Origin: Nocardia jiangxiensis NBRC 101359
Lineage (GTDB): Bacteria > Actinomycetota > Actinomycetes > Mycobacteriales > Mycobacteriaceae
Length of the DNA: 64,000 nucleotides
Direction: 5' to 3'
Assembly (NCBI RefSeq): GCF_000308615.1
Contig: NZ_BAGB01000047.1
Coordinates: forward strand, 372,001 to 436,000
In this document: one piece after another, positions 9,249 to 17,880 of the stretch
Position numbering within the stretch: position 1 is the stretch's first letter
How the letters are laid out: each line of letters opens with the position of its first letter
Notes under the pieces: generated by a model
The model's database searches: none
Told to the model about the DNA's origin: nothing
What the model saw: the letters and a program-made list of their open reading frames with translations, nothing else
Made by a program: the position numbers and the translations under genes

Positions 9249-10076
9249 ATGTCCGCACTCACCACCGAGAAATTGAGTGAGACGGTCGGGGTGAAGATCC
9301 TCGGCGTGGACGCCGAACGGCTGGTCGCCGACGAGGATCTGCCGGGGCAGTGTCTCGAACTCCTGGAACGACACAGCGTGCTGCTGTTCCCCGAACTGCA
9401 CGCCGGGGACGCGGCCCAGGTGGCGTTCTCGCGGAAGCTGGGACCGTTGGCGAGTTTCCCCAACTTCCCGAACGAGCACGTCATGATCATCAGCTTCGAT
9501 CCGGACAACCCGAATGCGAAGTACTACCCCAGTAACGATTACTGGCATATCGACGGGTCCATGGACGAGGTGCCCGCCCGCGCCTCGATCATGAGCGCGC
9601 ACGAGATCACCGCGGAGGGCGGCGAGACGGCGTTCGCCAGCACCTACGCCGCCTACGACGCGTTATCGGAGCGGGAGCGGGAGCAGTTCGCCGAGATGCG
9701 GGTCATCCACCGCATGGCCAGGATCCAGAGCCGGACATTCCCGGACCCGACACCGGAGCAGCAGGCCGACTGGGCGCGGTTTCCGGATCGGGAACATCCG
9801 CTCGTGTGGACGCACGAATCCGGCCGCAGGTCACTGGTTTTCGGCGCATCGGCCTCGCACGTGGTCGATATGGAATTCGATCGGGGCCAGGCGCTGCTGG
9901 ACGAGTTGCAGGAGCGCGCCACCACCCCCGACCGGGTCTACACGCACACCTGGACGGTCGGCGATCTGGTCATCTGGGACAACACCGGACTCGTCCACCG
10001 GGCCTGTGAATTCGACCGGTCGCTGCCGCGGCGCATGCACCGATCCACCCTCGTCGGACAGGAGCCGATCCAGTGA
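9249..10076 (+). CDS. TauD/TfdA-family Fe(II)/2-oxoglutarate dioxygenase
   Basis: The 275-residue protein has the HxD pair His100-x-Asp102 within YWHIDGSM and the distal histidine His250 in NTGLVHRACEFD. An arginine-rich segment (RRMHRS) follows that would bind 2-oxoglutarate. These residues form the facial triad of TauD, TfdA and related hydroxylases. The enzyme hydroxylates an unactivated carbon, often leading to cleavage of a C-S or C-O bond or activation of a ring or side chain. ATG 9249 has AAGGAGCG directly upstream. Its stop overlaps the GTG start of the next SDR (GTGA). Confidence 0.92.
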   Translation: MSALTTEKLSETVGVKILGVDAERLVADEDLPGQCLELLERHSVLLFPELHAGDAAQVAFSRKLGPLASFPNFPNEHVMIISFDPDNPNAKYYPSNDYWHIDGSMDEVPARASIMSAHEITAEGGETAFASTYAAYDALSEREREQFAEMRVIHRMARIQSRTFPDPTPEQQADWARFPDREHPLVWTHESGRRSLVFGASASHVVDMEFDRGQALLDELQERATTPDRVYTHTWTVGDLVIWDNTGLVHRACEFDRSLPRRMHRSTLVGQEPIQ

Positions 10077-10828
10077 GTACCGCACACACCCCGCGCACGG
10101 CCGTCGTCACCGGCGGCGCCTCTGGAATCGGCGGGGCCATCGCCCGTCGGCTGGCCGCCGACGGGGCACGGGTGGCGATCTTCGATCGCGACGGCGAGGC
10201 CGCCCAGGCCGCCGCGAAATCCATTGCGGAGAGCGGTAATCGAGCGCTCGGATTCGAGGTCGACGTCACCGATCGGGCCGCGATCGACGCCGGAGTCGCA
10301 CAGGTGCGCGAGCAACTGGGCGCACCCGGGATCCTGGTCAACAGCGCGGGCATCACTGTTGCCGGACCTTCCCTGGAGGTCACCGCCGAGACCTGGAACC
10401 GGGTACTCGCGGTCAATCTGACCGGTACCTTCGAGTGCTGTCAGGCCGTGCTGCCGGACATGATCGAAGCCGGGTGGGGGCGCATCGTGAACATCTCCTC
10501 CTCCAGCATGCATTCGGGCGTGCCCGGGATGGCCGCGTACGTGTCCTCGAAGGCGGGCGTGGTCGGACTCACCAAGGTGCTGGCACTCGAATTCGGGCGA
10601 AAAGGCATCACCGTCAACACGATTCCGCCCGGATTCATCGAAACTCCCATGATGCGGGACACCTTGAGCAAGGGCGTGTTCGATATGGATCTGCAACTGG
10701 CCAAGACTCCGGTGGGCCGCATCGGCCAACCCGAGGACATCGCCGCCACCTGTGCATTCCTGGTCAGCGAGCAGGCCGGTTATCTCACCGGGCAGGTCAT
10801 CGGCGTCAACGGCGGCCGCAACACCTGA
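10073..10828 (+). CDS. SDR-family oxidoreductase, FabG-like
   Basis: This is a classical 251-residue SDR with TGGASGIGGA, NSAG, Ser-Ser-Ser and Tyr-Val-Ser-Ser-Lys in the standard places. It ends GxLTGQVIGVNGG. It starts at GTG 10073, overlapping the TauD-family stop by 4 bp, so the two are likely co-translated. The hydroxylation product of the dioxygenase is a possible substrate. Family knowledge does not fix the substrate. Confidence 0.9.
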   Translation: MSTAHTPRTAVVTGGASGIGGAIARRLAADGARVAIFDRDGEAAQAAAKSIAESGNRALGFEVDVTDRAAIDAGVAQVREQLGAPGILVNSAGITVAGPSLEVTAETWNRVLAVNLTGTFECCQAVLPDMIEAGWGRIVNISSSSMHSGVPGMAAYVSSKAGVVGLTKVLALEFGRKGITVNTIPPGFIETPMMRDTLSKGVFDMDLQLAKTPVGRIGQPEDIAATCAFLVSEQAGYLTGQVIGVNGGRNT

Positions 10829-10858
10829 TCCCGTTCCGCCACACGAGGAGTCGCCATC

Positions 10859-11446
10859 ATGCCCCGCATATCCCCGCTGCCGAAGCCGGAGTGGTCACCG
10901 GAGATGACCGCGTTCGTCGACGGCTTCCGCACCTCGGTCATCGGCAGGAAGCCGACCGAGGAGAACCAGAGCGGGTCCCATCTGCTCGGCACCCTGGCAC
11001 GCTATCCGGCTCTGGCCCAACCCTTTCTGACATTCAACCGCCACCTGCTCTCGGGCACCTCGCTCACCGCACGTCAGCGCGAACTGCTCGTCCTGCGCGT
11101 GGCGCATCTGCGGCAGTGCGGGTACGAATGGGCACAGCACGTCATCCTGGGCGAGCGCGCGGGCCTGACGTCCGAGGAGATCGCCCGAATTTCCGCCGAA
11201 CCCACTGCCGCGCAATGGAAACCGCTGGACCGAGCGATGCTCGCCGCGGTCGACGAACTGCTCGGCGACGGCATCATCGCCGACGCGACGTGGACGGCGT
11301 TGTCGGGAGAACTCACCGAGGACCAGTTGATGGACCTGGTCTTCACGGTCGGCACGTACGCCATGGTCGCCATGACCCTGCGCTCGTTCGGCATCGAACC
11401 CGAGGAAGCGCTGCGGCCGTATCTCCCGGACCAGCAGAAAGGTTAG
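10859..11446 (+). CDS. Carboxymuconolactone decarboxylase (CMD)-family protein
   Basis: The 195-residue protein has the CMD/AhpD helical core: RQRELLVLRVAHL followed by QCGYEWAQH and then GLTSEEIARI. There is only one cysteine (Cys87), seven residues before His94, so it lacks the CxxC of AhpD peroxidases. Family members are found in many degradation clusters and act as lactone or ring-fission decarboxylases, hydrolases or unknown helpers. A paralogue of very similar layout begins the second Rieske operon at 37144. It is 30 bp after the SDR, with ACGAGGAG as ribosome site. Confidence 0.85.
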   Translation: MPRISPLPKPEWSPEMTAFVDGFRTSVIGRKPTEENQSGSHLLGTLARYPALAQPFLTFNRHLLSGTSLTARQRELLVLRVAHLRQCGYEWAQHVILGERAGLTSEEIARISAEPTAAQWKPLDRAMLAAVDELLGDGIIADATWTALSGELTEDQLMDLVFTVGTYAMVAMTLRSFGIEPEEALRPYLPDQQKG

Positions 11447-11457
11447 TATCAATATAG

Positions 11458-11472
11458 GAGAATACCATTCTC
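11458..11472. promoter_or_regulatory. GAGAAT-N3-ATTCTC operator, copy 1
   Basis: The perfect palindrome GAGAAT-ACC-ATTCTC begins 12 bp after the CMD gene and 116 bp before the thioesterase start. It is one of six perfect copies in the window. I infer that it controls a promoter for the thioesterase gene. Confidence 0.8.
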
Positions 11473-11587
11473 ACCGAGAGGAGAGGCATGCATACGGCCT
11501 GTGCTATCAGTCCGCGACAGGAGCGGCACCCACTTCGACGCGCCGATAACTCGGCCCGCACACCGGGCGAGTTGCGCGGCGGCTGCT

Positions 11588-12487
11588 ATGACTGCTGAGA
11601 CTCACCCTGCCGCAGCAGATCCCGAGGCTCCCGCGTGGACCCAGGCCGAACTCGTGCGCCTGATGGACGTCGAACCGCAGGGCGCAGGCCGTTATCTCGC
11701 ACCCGCGCACGGCCCGACGATCCGCAACGTCGTCGAGGCCGGACAGATGCTCGGCAGCGCGGTGGTGGCCGCGGCGAAAGAAGTTCCGCGACAACGGGTC
11801 ACCTCGGTCTCGATGATCTTCTCGCGGGTGGCGAAACACACCGAGCCGCTGTCGATCGAGGTCGACATGCTCCGATCCGGGCGGACGCTCGGCACCGGAC
11901 AGATCCATATCCGCCAGGATGATTCGCTGTGCTGCGCGGGCATCGCCCTGCTCGACGCGACCGCACCCGATCTGGTGCGTTCGGCAGCGCCGATGCCGCA
12001 GGTGACCCCGCCGGACGGACTGCGGCCCATGGCCATACCGGGCACGGAGCTGCTCGGTCGCGACATCCGCGTGGTCGACGATGCCTACGATCCGGATCCC
12101 GATCGGATCGGCCCGCCGGAGTTGTTCGTGTGGACGCAATTTCGCGACGCACCCGACAGCGACCATCTGCACGCCGCCCTGCTGACCCAGTCCACCGCGC
12201 ACTGGACGGTCGCCGCCGCCCTGCGCCCGCACGCCGGATTCGGCGAGGCCATGGCACACCGGAGCATCTCCACCGGAATCACCATGGCCACCATCACCTT
12301 TCACGACGACGCCGATGTCTCCCAGTGGCTGCTCTACGCCACCCGCATCACCTATGCCGGGCGCGGCCACGCCCAGAGCGAGGGGCAGGTCTTCACCGAG
12401 GACGGCCGCCTGGTCGCCTCCTATCGCGTGCACGCCATGCTCCGCGCCTTCCGACCGCGCGGCAGCGGGAGCGGCGAGTTGCTGTAA
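11588..12487 (+). CDS. Acyl-CoA thioesterase, TesB-like double hotdog
   Basis: The 299-residue protein has two hotdog-like halves. The first carries GQMLGSAVVAAAKEV and the second HWTVAAALRPHAGF with MAHRSISTGIT, and it ends with QVFTEDGRLVASYRVHAMLR, the closing segment of TesB and of the thioesterases that resemble it. It would hydrolyse an acyl-CoA to free acid and CoA, or act as a non-canonical hotdog protein in the pathway. ATG 11588 is taken as start; an earlier in-frame start (11501) gives an Ala/Arg-rich extension without family likeness. It is the last gene before a strong hairpin. Confidence 0.82.
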   Translation: MTAETHPAAADPEAPAWTQAELVRLMDVEPQGAGRYLAPAHGPTIRNVVEAGQMLGSAVVAAAKEVPRQRVTSVSMIFSRVAKHTEPLSIEVDMLRSGRTLGTGQIHIRQDDSLCCAGIALLDATAPDLVRSAAPMPQVTPPDGLRPMAIPGTELLGRDIRVVDDAYDPDPDRIGPPELFVWTQFRDAPDSDHLHAALLTQSTAHWTVAAALRPHAGFGEAMAHRSISTGITMATITFHDDADVSQWLLYATRITYAGRGHAQSEGQVFTEDGRLVASYRVHAMLRAFRPRGSGSGELL

Positions 12488-12536
12488 GGCGCTGTACCGC
12501 AACGCCATCCCGCCGTGACACATCGCGAAACTCATC

Positions 12537-12567
12537 GGCCCCGATGACCGGAATCGTCATCGGGGCC
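12537..12567. terminator. Hairpin terminator between convergent genes
   Basis: A perfect 12-bp stem (GGCCCCGATGAC with GTCATCGGGGCC) encloses a 7-base loop. It lies between the thioesterase gene and the convergent PhoU gene and can serve both strands. No long T run is present, as is common in actinobacteria. Confidence 0.75.
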
Positions 12568-12623
12568 GGGCGAAAAGGGAACAGTGGGGGTGTGGGCTCG
12601 TAGGTCTACGCCGCTACTCGGCT

Positions 12624-13280
12624 CTACTCCGCGGCCTCCAACGACAGCGGCGTGCCGGTGTGGAAGAAGTTGATCAGCCCGCCGATCCGCCCGCAATGCT
12701 CGGCACAGCGCTCGTAGTGGTGGATCAACAGCGCCAGATCCATCGCCACCGTGTGACCGTGCGGCCATTCCGGAGCCGACACCCGGGCCAGCACCTCGGC
12801 GCGCAGCTCGGCCAGCTCCGGATCCGGCGGAACCAGGGCGTCCCCCTTGCCCGGAGGTGCGGCGATGGCCGCATTGGTCGCCGCGATCAGCTCGGCGGTC
12901 GCCCGGCCGATCGCCGCGAGCTGTTCGGCCACCTCCGGCGGCGCCAGCGGATCCGGGAAGTACCGCACCGCCATCTCGGCGATTCCGCTGATCAGTGAGC
13001 CGATCCTGGACAGATCATCGGTGATCCGGATGGCGCTGACCACTTGGCGTAGGTCACGAGCGACCGGCGCCTCCAGTGCGAGCAGAATGACGGCCCGATT
13101 CTCGCAGGCCGTATATCCGGTCTGAAGTTCTTCATCGGCCGCAAGGGCCTCGTACGCGGCGGTCAGATCGGCCTGAGCCAACCCCACCGCGGCTCGTTCT
13201 GATGCCAGGGATGCCAACTCCGCGAGCCTCCCGAGCTCCTCGCTGAGCGCCGCGAGCTCTGCGGCGAATTTAGTTCGCAC
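12624..13280 (-). CDS. phoU: PhoU-like phosphate-uptake regulator
   Basis: The protein begins VRTKFAAELAALSEELGRLAELA, which is the usual start of PhoU, and is 218 residues of helical repeats. RQVVSAIRITDDLSRIG is the conserved metal-binding-type PhoU segment. The second repeat ends with HHYERCAEHCGRIG. PhoU proteins tie the Pst phosphate transporter to the PhoR kinase and repress the phosphate regulon. The GTG at 13280 is chosen because it matches the family start; an upstream in-frame start would add about 37 residues without likeness. No pst genes are nearby. Confidence 0.88.
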   Translation of the reverse strand: MRTKFAAELAALSEELGRLAELASLASERAAVGLAQADLTAAYEALAADEELQTGYTACENRAVILLALEAPVARDLRQVVSAIRITDDLSRIGSLISGIAEMAVRYFPDPLAPPEVAEQLAAIGRATAELIAATNAAIAAPPGKGDALVPPDPELAELRAEVLARVSAPEWPHGHTVAMDLALLIHHYERCAEHCGRIGGLINFFHTGTPLSLEAAE

Positions 13281-13411
13281 GCCGTAATCTTCGCTGTTTT
13301 CACCGCCATATGCACAACTTCCGTAAAACCATCCGCACGGTCCGTTCGCTTTCCGGTATAAGACCCCCGACCCCACCCGGCTCTGGCGCACTCGGACAAG
13401 CCAAGGTAATG

Positions 13412-14137
13412 ATGACTGGCATGGATGATCACAGCGTTGCCGCGCAACTGGCGGCCGAGGCCGGTGAGTTACTGCTCGATATCCGGCACGAGGGCGGGGC
13501 GGCCGGGGACCGGAAGTCGAACGAGTTGCTGTTGCGGCGGCTGGCCGAACTGCGGCCGGACGACGCCGTGCTCTCCGAGGAGAGCACCGACAACCCGATT
13601 CGGCTCGAGCGTGAACGCGTGTGGATCATCGACCCGTTGGATGGCACCCGCGAATACGGCCAGCCGCCCCGCCCGGACTGGGCCGTGCACGTCGCCCTGG
13701 CCGTCGACGGGGTCGCCGTCATCGGCGCGGTGGCACTGCCCGCCGCCGACCTCGTCCTGCACACCGGAGAACCGCCCGTCCTCCCCCCGGCCACCGATGG
13801 CCCGATTCGCCTGGTGGTCTCCCGAACTCGCCCGCCGGCCTGCGTCAATCTGCTGGTGAACCATCTCGACGCCACCACCGTGCCGATGGGTTCGGCCGGG
13901 GCGAAAGCCATGGCCGTGGTCCGCGGCGAGGCCGATATCTATGCTCACTCCGGCGGCCAGTACGAATGGGACTCCTGCGCACCGGTAGCCGTGGCAGCCT
14001 CCGCGGGCCTGCACGTATCCCGCCTCGACGGCTCCCCCCTGCGCTACAACCGCCGCGACCCCTACCTCCCCGACCTGCTCATCTGCCGCCCGGAGCTGGC
14101 CGACACCGCACTGGGCGTACTTCGCGCGGCATCCTGA
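13412..14137 (+). CDS. cysQ: 3'(2'),5'-bisphosphate nucleotidase CysQ / inositol monophosphatase family
   Basis: The protein of about 241 residues has the metal motifs of the lithium-sensitive phosphatase family: EEST, then DPLDGTREY, then YEWDSCAPVAVA near the C-terminus. DGTREY is characteristic of CysQ and not of plain inositol monophosphatases (DGTxNF). It removes the 3' phosphate of PAP in sulfate assimilation. Start ATG 13412 has AAGG just upstream; ATG 13421 is an alternative. It is divergent from phoU, with about 130 bp between them. Confidence 0.88.
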   Translation: MTGMDDHSVAAQLAAEAGELLLDIRHEGGAAGDRKSNELLLRRLAELRPDDAVLSEESTDNPIRLERERVWIIDPLDGTREYGQPPRPDWAVHVALAVDGVAVIGAVALPAADLVLHTGEPPVLPPATDGPIRLVVSRTRPPACVNLLVNHLDATTVPMGSAGAKAMAVVRGEADIYAHSGGQYEWDSCAPVAVAASAGLHVSRLDGSPLRYNRRDPYLPDLLICRPELADTALGVLRAAS

Positions 14138-14236
14138 ACGTCCCGCCGCGGCATCACCGGCCGCGGCCGATGCACATCGTCGAATTCTCGTGCACCACAC
14201 AGCTTTCCGTGTAGCTCGCCCAGCGCACAGGAAGCG

Positions 14237-14872
14237 TCAGGCGCTGCCGGTCGGCCAGGGCAGCGGATTTCTCGGCGCAGGGCCGCTGCGTCCCGGCGGG
14301 TAGTCCGGGTTCAGGTAGCAGGTGATATCGGTTGGGTTGCACGGTAGTCCGAGGTCCGGCGGCGACGGGATCATCGGGCCGCCCGGATTGATCACCGGCG
14401 GGCGAGGGTGGTTAGGGCCACCCGGATTCACGCCTGACGGCGGACCCGGCCGGTTCGGGCCACCTGGATTCACACCAGAAGGCGGCCCCGGATGGTTCGG
14501 ACCGCCCGGATCCACGCCAGAAGGCGGACCCGGGCGGATCGGACCACCTGGATTCACACCCGAAGGCGCGCTGGGAAGGTTCGGGCCACCCGGGTTGACG
14601 TTCGGCGGCGTCGGTTGAAGCGGTCCGCCGGGATTTATCGTCGGCGGCGGGCTCGGAGTGGCAGCACCCGGACCATTGGGGCCCGGGACACCGGGCGTGG
14701 GTGGGATGGGGTCGGCCGGTGGGGTCGGGTCCACTGTGAGCGGGTCACTGAGATCGGTTGTGCCCGTTGCCGGATCAGCCGTGGCAAAGGCGCCCGTCGC
14801 GCTCAGGAGTGCACCGCTGAGCGCGGCGGCGAAGAGGACGTGGCGGACGCGGGTCGCGGCAACGGTCTGCAT
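14237..14872 (-). CDS. Secreted Pro/Gly-rich repeat protein
   Basis: The 211-residue protein has a signal peptide: VRHVLFAAALSGALLSATGAFA followed by a signal peptidase site near ATA-DP. The mature part is dominated by imperfect repeats of NPGGPxxPGPPSGV, about seven copies between residues 80 and 170. It ends with a segment holding two cysteines (LPCNPTDITCYLNPDYPPG). Such proteins are exported and may bind cell wall or form an extended spacer. No known enzyme domain is seen. ATG 14872 is preceded by AGAGGAG. Confidence 0.82.
   Translation of the reverse strand: MQTVAATRVRHVLFAAALSGALLSATGAFATADPATGTTDLSDPLTVDPTPPADPIPPTPGVPGPNGPGAATPSPPPTINPGGPLQPTPPNVNPGGPNLPSAPSGVNPGGPIRPGPPSGVDPGGPNHPGPPSGVNPGGPNRPGPPSGVNPGGPNHPRPPVINPGGPMIPSPPDLGLPCNPTDITCYLNPDYPPGRSGPAPRNPLPWPTGSA
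14340..14620. repeat. In-gene tandem repeat coding for NPGGPxxPGPPSGV
   Basis: Units of about 42 bp (14 codons) recur in the secreted protein gene with changes mainly in two variable codons after GGP. Their similarity makes the tract a likely place for unit gain or loss. Confidence 0.7.
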
Positions 14873-15059
14873 GATGAGCTCCTCTTGTGGCGGGCGGACT
14901 CTGGGCCCGTCCCGATCCCCAGAGCCAACCAACCGGTCCCGCGAATTTCATGGGATGTAGTTGCACATTCGCTGTGAGCCGGACCGTGCGCCCTGGCGCG
15001 CAACCACCGCGACCCCGCTTTCCTTGCAATCCTTGTAGGCATTGCACCCTCCCGCATGT

Positions 15060-15074
15060 GAGAATACAATTCTC
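15060..15074. promoter_or_regulatory. GAGAAT-N3-ATTCTC operator, copy 2
   Basis: The perfect palindrome GAGAAT-ACA-ATTCTC stands 22 bp before the amidohydrolase start and just before its AAGGAG ribosome site. At that position bound repressor would block transcription. Confidence 0.85.
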
Positions 15075-15096
15075 CTAAAACGTGAAGGAGACTTAC

Positions 15097-16272
15097 ATGC
15101 CCAAGCGGGATCTGCCCTATCGGCTGTTCGACGCCGACAACCACCTCTACGAGACCAAGGAGGCACTGACCAAGTTCCTCCCGAAGCAGTACCAGGACGC
15201 GGTCAAGTACGTGGAGGTGGACGGCCGCACCAAGATCGCGATCCTCGGCCAGATCAGCGAATACATCCCGAACCCGACCTTCGACGTGGTCGCCGCGCCC
15301 GGGGCCATGGAGGACTACTTCAAGAACGGCAATCCCGAAGGCAAGAGCATGCGGGAGATCTTCGGCAAGCCGATCCGTTCCACCGACGCCTTCCGCGATC
15401 CGGTCGCGCGCATCGAGGTCATGGACGAGTTGCAGATCGATCGGGCGCTGATGTTCCCGACGCTGGCCAGCCTCGTCGAGGAGCGCATGAAGGCCGATCC
15501 GGAGCTCATCCACGCGGTCGTCCACTCGCTCAACCAGTGGCTCTACGAGACCTGGTCGTTCAACCACAAGGACCGCATCTTCACCGTGCCGGTGATCAGC
15601 CTGCCGATCGTGGAGAAGGCCATCGCGGAACTGGAATGGGTCGTCGAACGCGGCGCGAAGGCGATCCTGGTGCGTCCCGCGCCGGTCCCCGGATTCCGCG
15701 GCCCGCGCTCGTTCGCGGTGCCGGAGTTCGACCCGTTCTGGAAGCGCGTGGTCGAACTCGACGTGCTGGTCACCATGCACTCCTCCGACAGCGGCTACGC
15801 TCGCTACGCCTCGGAATGGGACGGCACGCAGCGGGAGATGCTGCCGTTCGTCACCAACACCTTCAAGATGGTCAACGCCTGGCAGCCGATCCGCGACGCG
15901 ATGGCTTCCTGGGTGTGCCACGGTGCGCTGTACCGCTTCCCGGAGCTGAAGATCGCCGTCATCGAGAACGGCGCGGCCTGGCTGCCCGGCCTGCTGGAAG
16001 ACCTCGCCTCGATCTACAAGAAGGCCCCCGAGGGCTTCCCCAGCGATCCGGTCGAGATGATCAAGAACATCTACGTCAGCCCGTTCTGGGAAGAGGATCT
16101 GGTCGAGCTGTCCGGCCTGATCGGCGCGGACCACGTGCTGTTCGGCTCGGATTACCCGCATCCGGAGGGCTTGGCGGAGCCTGCGCGCTACGTCGAGGAG
16201 ATCAAGGACCTGTCCCTGGACGATCAGTCGAAGATCATGGGCGGCAACCTCGCTCGGCTGCTGAACGTCTAG
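15097..16272 (+). CDS. Amidohydrolase-2 family (TIM-barrel) hydrolase or decarboxylase
   Basis: The 391-residue protein starts with YRLFDADNHLYE, which resembles the D-x-D-x-H beginning of the ACMSD/amidohydrolase-2 family. It ends its barrel with LFGSDYPHPEGL, which holds the last metal-binding aspartate. Other hallmarks are MHSSDSG in the middle and a C-terminal IMGGNLARLLNV. The family includes decarboxylases, hydratases and hydrolases acting on carboxylated or ring-opened compounds. The gene stands alone under its own palindrome operator, and ATG 15097 follows AAGGAG with good spacing. The reaction is not known. Confidence 0.88.
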   Translation: MPKRDLPYRLFDADNHLYETKEALTKFLPKQYQDAVKYVEVDGRTKIAILGQISEYIPNPTFDVVAAPGAMEDYFKNGNPEGKSMREIFGKPIRSTDAFRDPVARIEVMDELQIDRALMFPTLASLVEERMKADPELIHAVVHSLNQWLYETWSFNHKDRIFTVPVISLPIVEKAIAELEWVVERGAKAILVRPAPVPGFRGPRSFAVPEFDPFWKRVVELDVLVTMHSSDSGYARYASEWDGTQREMLPFVTNTFKMVNAWQPIRDAMASWVCHGALYRFPELKIAVIENGAAWLPGLLEDLASIYKKAPEGFPSDPVEMIKNIYVSPFWEEDLVELSGLIGADHVLFGSDYPHPEGLAEPARYVEEIKDLSLDDQSKIMGGNLARLLNV

Positions 16273-16297
16273 CGGGCGCGATCCCCCGACAGCCCAT

Positions 16298-16322
16298 CGC
16301 CCCCGGCAGATCGCCGGGGGCG
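16298..16322. terminator. Hairpin terminator after the amidohydrolase
   Basis: A perfect 10-bp GC stem (CGCCCCCGGC with GCCGGGGGCG) with a 5-base loop begins 26 bp after the stop. The rest of the 16323-16532 gap before the convergent SDR shows no gene. Confidence 0.8.
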
Positions 16323-16532
16323 AAGCTGTGCACCACCCGTCACCGTCAATCGATAACGCCATTGCCACCCAGTCGAATTCAGCCTGCGAATCACCACGCC
16401 ACCCGCGCGGCAGCTCACACGCAGCGGCCGGCCGGCAGATCCGCGCCGACGGAAGGCTCGTCCGAGCCGCGCGGCACGGAGAATGCCGGGCCGATGAATG
16501 TCAGTGCAACCGAGGGGTATTCGCTCGGCGGA

Positions 16533-17360
16533 TCAGGCGCCCGGCCCGACTGCTGCGACCGCTCCGCCGTCGACCAGCAGATCTATACCGTTCAGAAAGC
16601 TCGCTCGATTCGACAGGGCGAATGCGACGACATCCGCGACCTCGTCGGCGGTTCCGGTGCGGCCCAAGGGGGTTCGCCCGATCAGCGCGGCAATGCTGGC
16701 ATGTTCGGCGGCCTCCTGACGGCCCTGCGGGGTGTCGATCATGCCCGGGGAGACCGAGCAGATGCGCGCGCGGGTGGGGCCCAGGCGGACCGCCTCCTGC
16801 TTCACGAACCGGTGCACGCCGCGCTTGGCCCAGGAGTAAGCGATGCCGGGATTCTCCACGGCGGGTCCCAGCACCTCGCGCAGCCGGTCGAGGAAATCCG
16901 GGGCGAGCGGATCGTCCAGGATCGCGAGGGCGGCCGGATCGGGCGGTGCGGGATCCAGCAGCGGAGCCATGGAGGCGAAACAGACTGTGGCCGTGCCGGA
17001 TAGGGCCAGCGGACGTAAGACCTGCGCGAGCAGGGCGGTGCCGATCAGATCGACGGTGAAGATGCGCCGCCAGTCGGCCATGGTCGGGGAGATGCCCGCC
17101 GCGTGCGCGACCGCGCGCAATTCGCCGAGTTGACCGGCCCGTTCGGCCAGGCGTGCCAGCCCCTCGGTGTCGGTGATGTCCAGCTCCACCGATTCCACTG
17201 TGACACCGGGATTTTCGGCCGTCAGCACGTCCCGGGCGGTGTTCGCCGTAGCCGCGTCACGATCGACCAGCAGCAGGGTGTCCACCATGCCCGCCACCCG
17301 CTGCGCACACGCGTATCCCATGCCGCGACCGGCTCCGGTCACGATTCCCACGGTGCTCAT
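16533..17360 (-). CDS. SDR-family oxidoreductase
   Basis: The 275-residue SDR has VTGAGRGMGYA at the start, AHAAG in place of NNAG, and YSWAK as the YxxxK catalytic pair. FASMAPLL stands where the serine strand is expected. A 30-residue Pro/Asp-rich insertion lies just before the YSWAK helix. The form resembles 3-alpha- or 3-beta-hydroxysteroid dehydrogenase-like SDRs with a long substrate loop, but that is only a likeness. Its ATG overlaps the stop of the VOC gene by 4 bp (17357-17360), so the two are co-translated. Confidence 0.87.
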   Translation of the reverse strand: MSTVGIVTGAGRGMGYACAQRVAGMVDTLLLVDRDAATANTARDVLTAENPGVTVESVELDITDTEGLARLAERAGQLGELRAVAHAAGISPTMADWRRIFTVDLIGTALLAQVLRPLALSGTATVCFASMAPLLDPAPPDPAALAILDDPLAPDFLDRLREVLGPAVENPGIAYSWAKRGVHRFVKQEAVRLGPTRARICSVSPGMIDTPQGRQEAAEHASIAALIGRTPLGRTGTADEVADVVAFALSNRASFLNGIDLLVDGGAVAAVGPGA

Positions 17361-17845
17361 GCGGCGCCTCCCGGCGTCGGCGGTGCGGCCCAGCACTGCG
17401 CCAGGCTCGATTCGGCCGCGCGATCGACCAGCTCCACCCGGAAGCCCTCGGCACTGCGCAGGAACGCGAAGAACAGCCCGCCTTGCGGACCGGGCCGGCT
17501 GGCCTCGACCAGATAGCCGCGCTCGGCCAGTGCCGCGGCGTCGGCGGCGACGTCGGCGGACCAGTAGCCGATGTGGTGCACCCCGGCCTCCCCCGCCGGA
17601 TCCCACAGTGTGCCCGCCACGCTGCGCACGACCTCCAGGCGCGGCACCGTGATCGAGTACGCGCACCGCAGGTCCAGCTCCGCGACGTTGCCGCCGGGCA
17701 GATCCACGGCCACGGCCCCGCCGACCTCCGGCCCCCACTCGTAGCCCAGGACCTCGGTCAACCGCGCCACGGTGGCCTCGAAATCCGCCGCCACGATGCC
17801 GATGTGGAACTGATCACCAGGATCAAGAATTGCGTTCTTTATCAC
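17357..17845 (-). CDS. VOC/glyoxalase-fold metalloprotein
   Basis: The protein of about 162 residues has the paired beta-alpha-beta repeats of the vicinal oxygen chelate fold. Candidate metal ligands are the His of FHIGIV, the Glu of NVAELDL, the His of VHHIGYW and the Glu of FRVELVD. This set fits methylmalonyl-CoA epimerase-like, glyoxalase or dioxygenase members. The start is uncertain: GTG 17845 is used, and it lies 1 bp from the palindrome operator, so a later start such as the TTG a few codons downstream is possible. It is the first gene of a two-gene unit with the SDR. Confidence 0.82.
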   Translation of the reverse strand: MIKNAILDPGDQFHIGIVAADFEATVARLTEVLGYEWGPEVGGAVAVDLPGGNVAELDLRCAYSITVPRLEVVRSVAGTLWDPAGEAGVHHIGYWSADVAADAAALAERGYLVEASRPGPQGGLFFAFLRSAEGFRVELVDRAAESSLAQCWAAPPTPGGAA

Positions 17846-17860
17846 GAGAAGGATATTCTC
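17846..17860. promoter_or_regulatory. GAGAA(t)-N3-ATTCTC operator, copy 3 (one mismatch)
   Basis: GAGAAG-GAT-ATTCTC differs from the consensus palindrome at one base. It lies between the divergent VOC-SDR unit and the ACAD-kinase unit, 20 bp before the ACAD start, and could control both. A weaker AAGAAT-N3-GTTCTT copy lies close by at 17825-17839. Confidence 0.75.
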
Positions 17861-17880
17861 ACCTTGAGAGAGGAGGCGCA

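Noticed and set aside
14340..14620. Regular short repeats that look CRISPR-like at a glance
   Set aside because: The units are in frame within a secreted protein gene, contiguous without spacers, and code for a degenerate Pro/Gly motif. No cas genes are present.
15097..16272. Assignment of the amidohydrolase as a specific decarboxylase
   Set aside because: Family motifs show the fold only; neighbouring genes do not identify a substrate, so no gene symbol or reaction was given.
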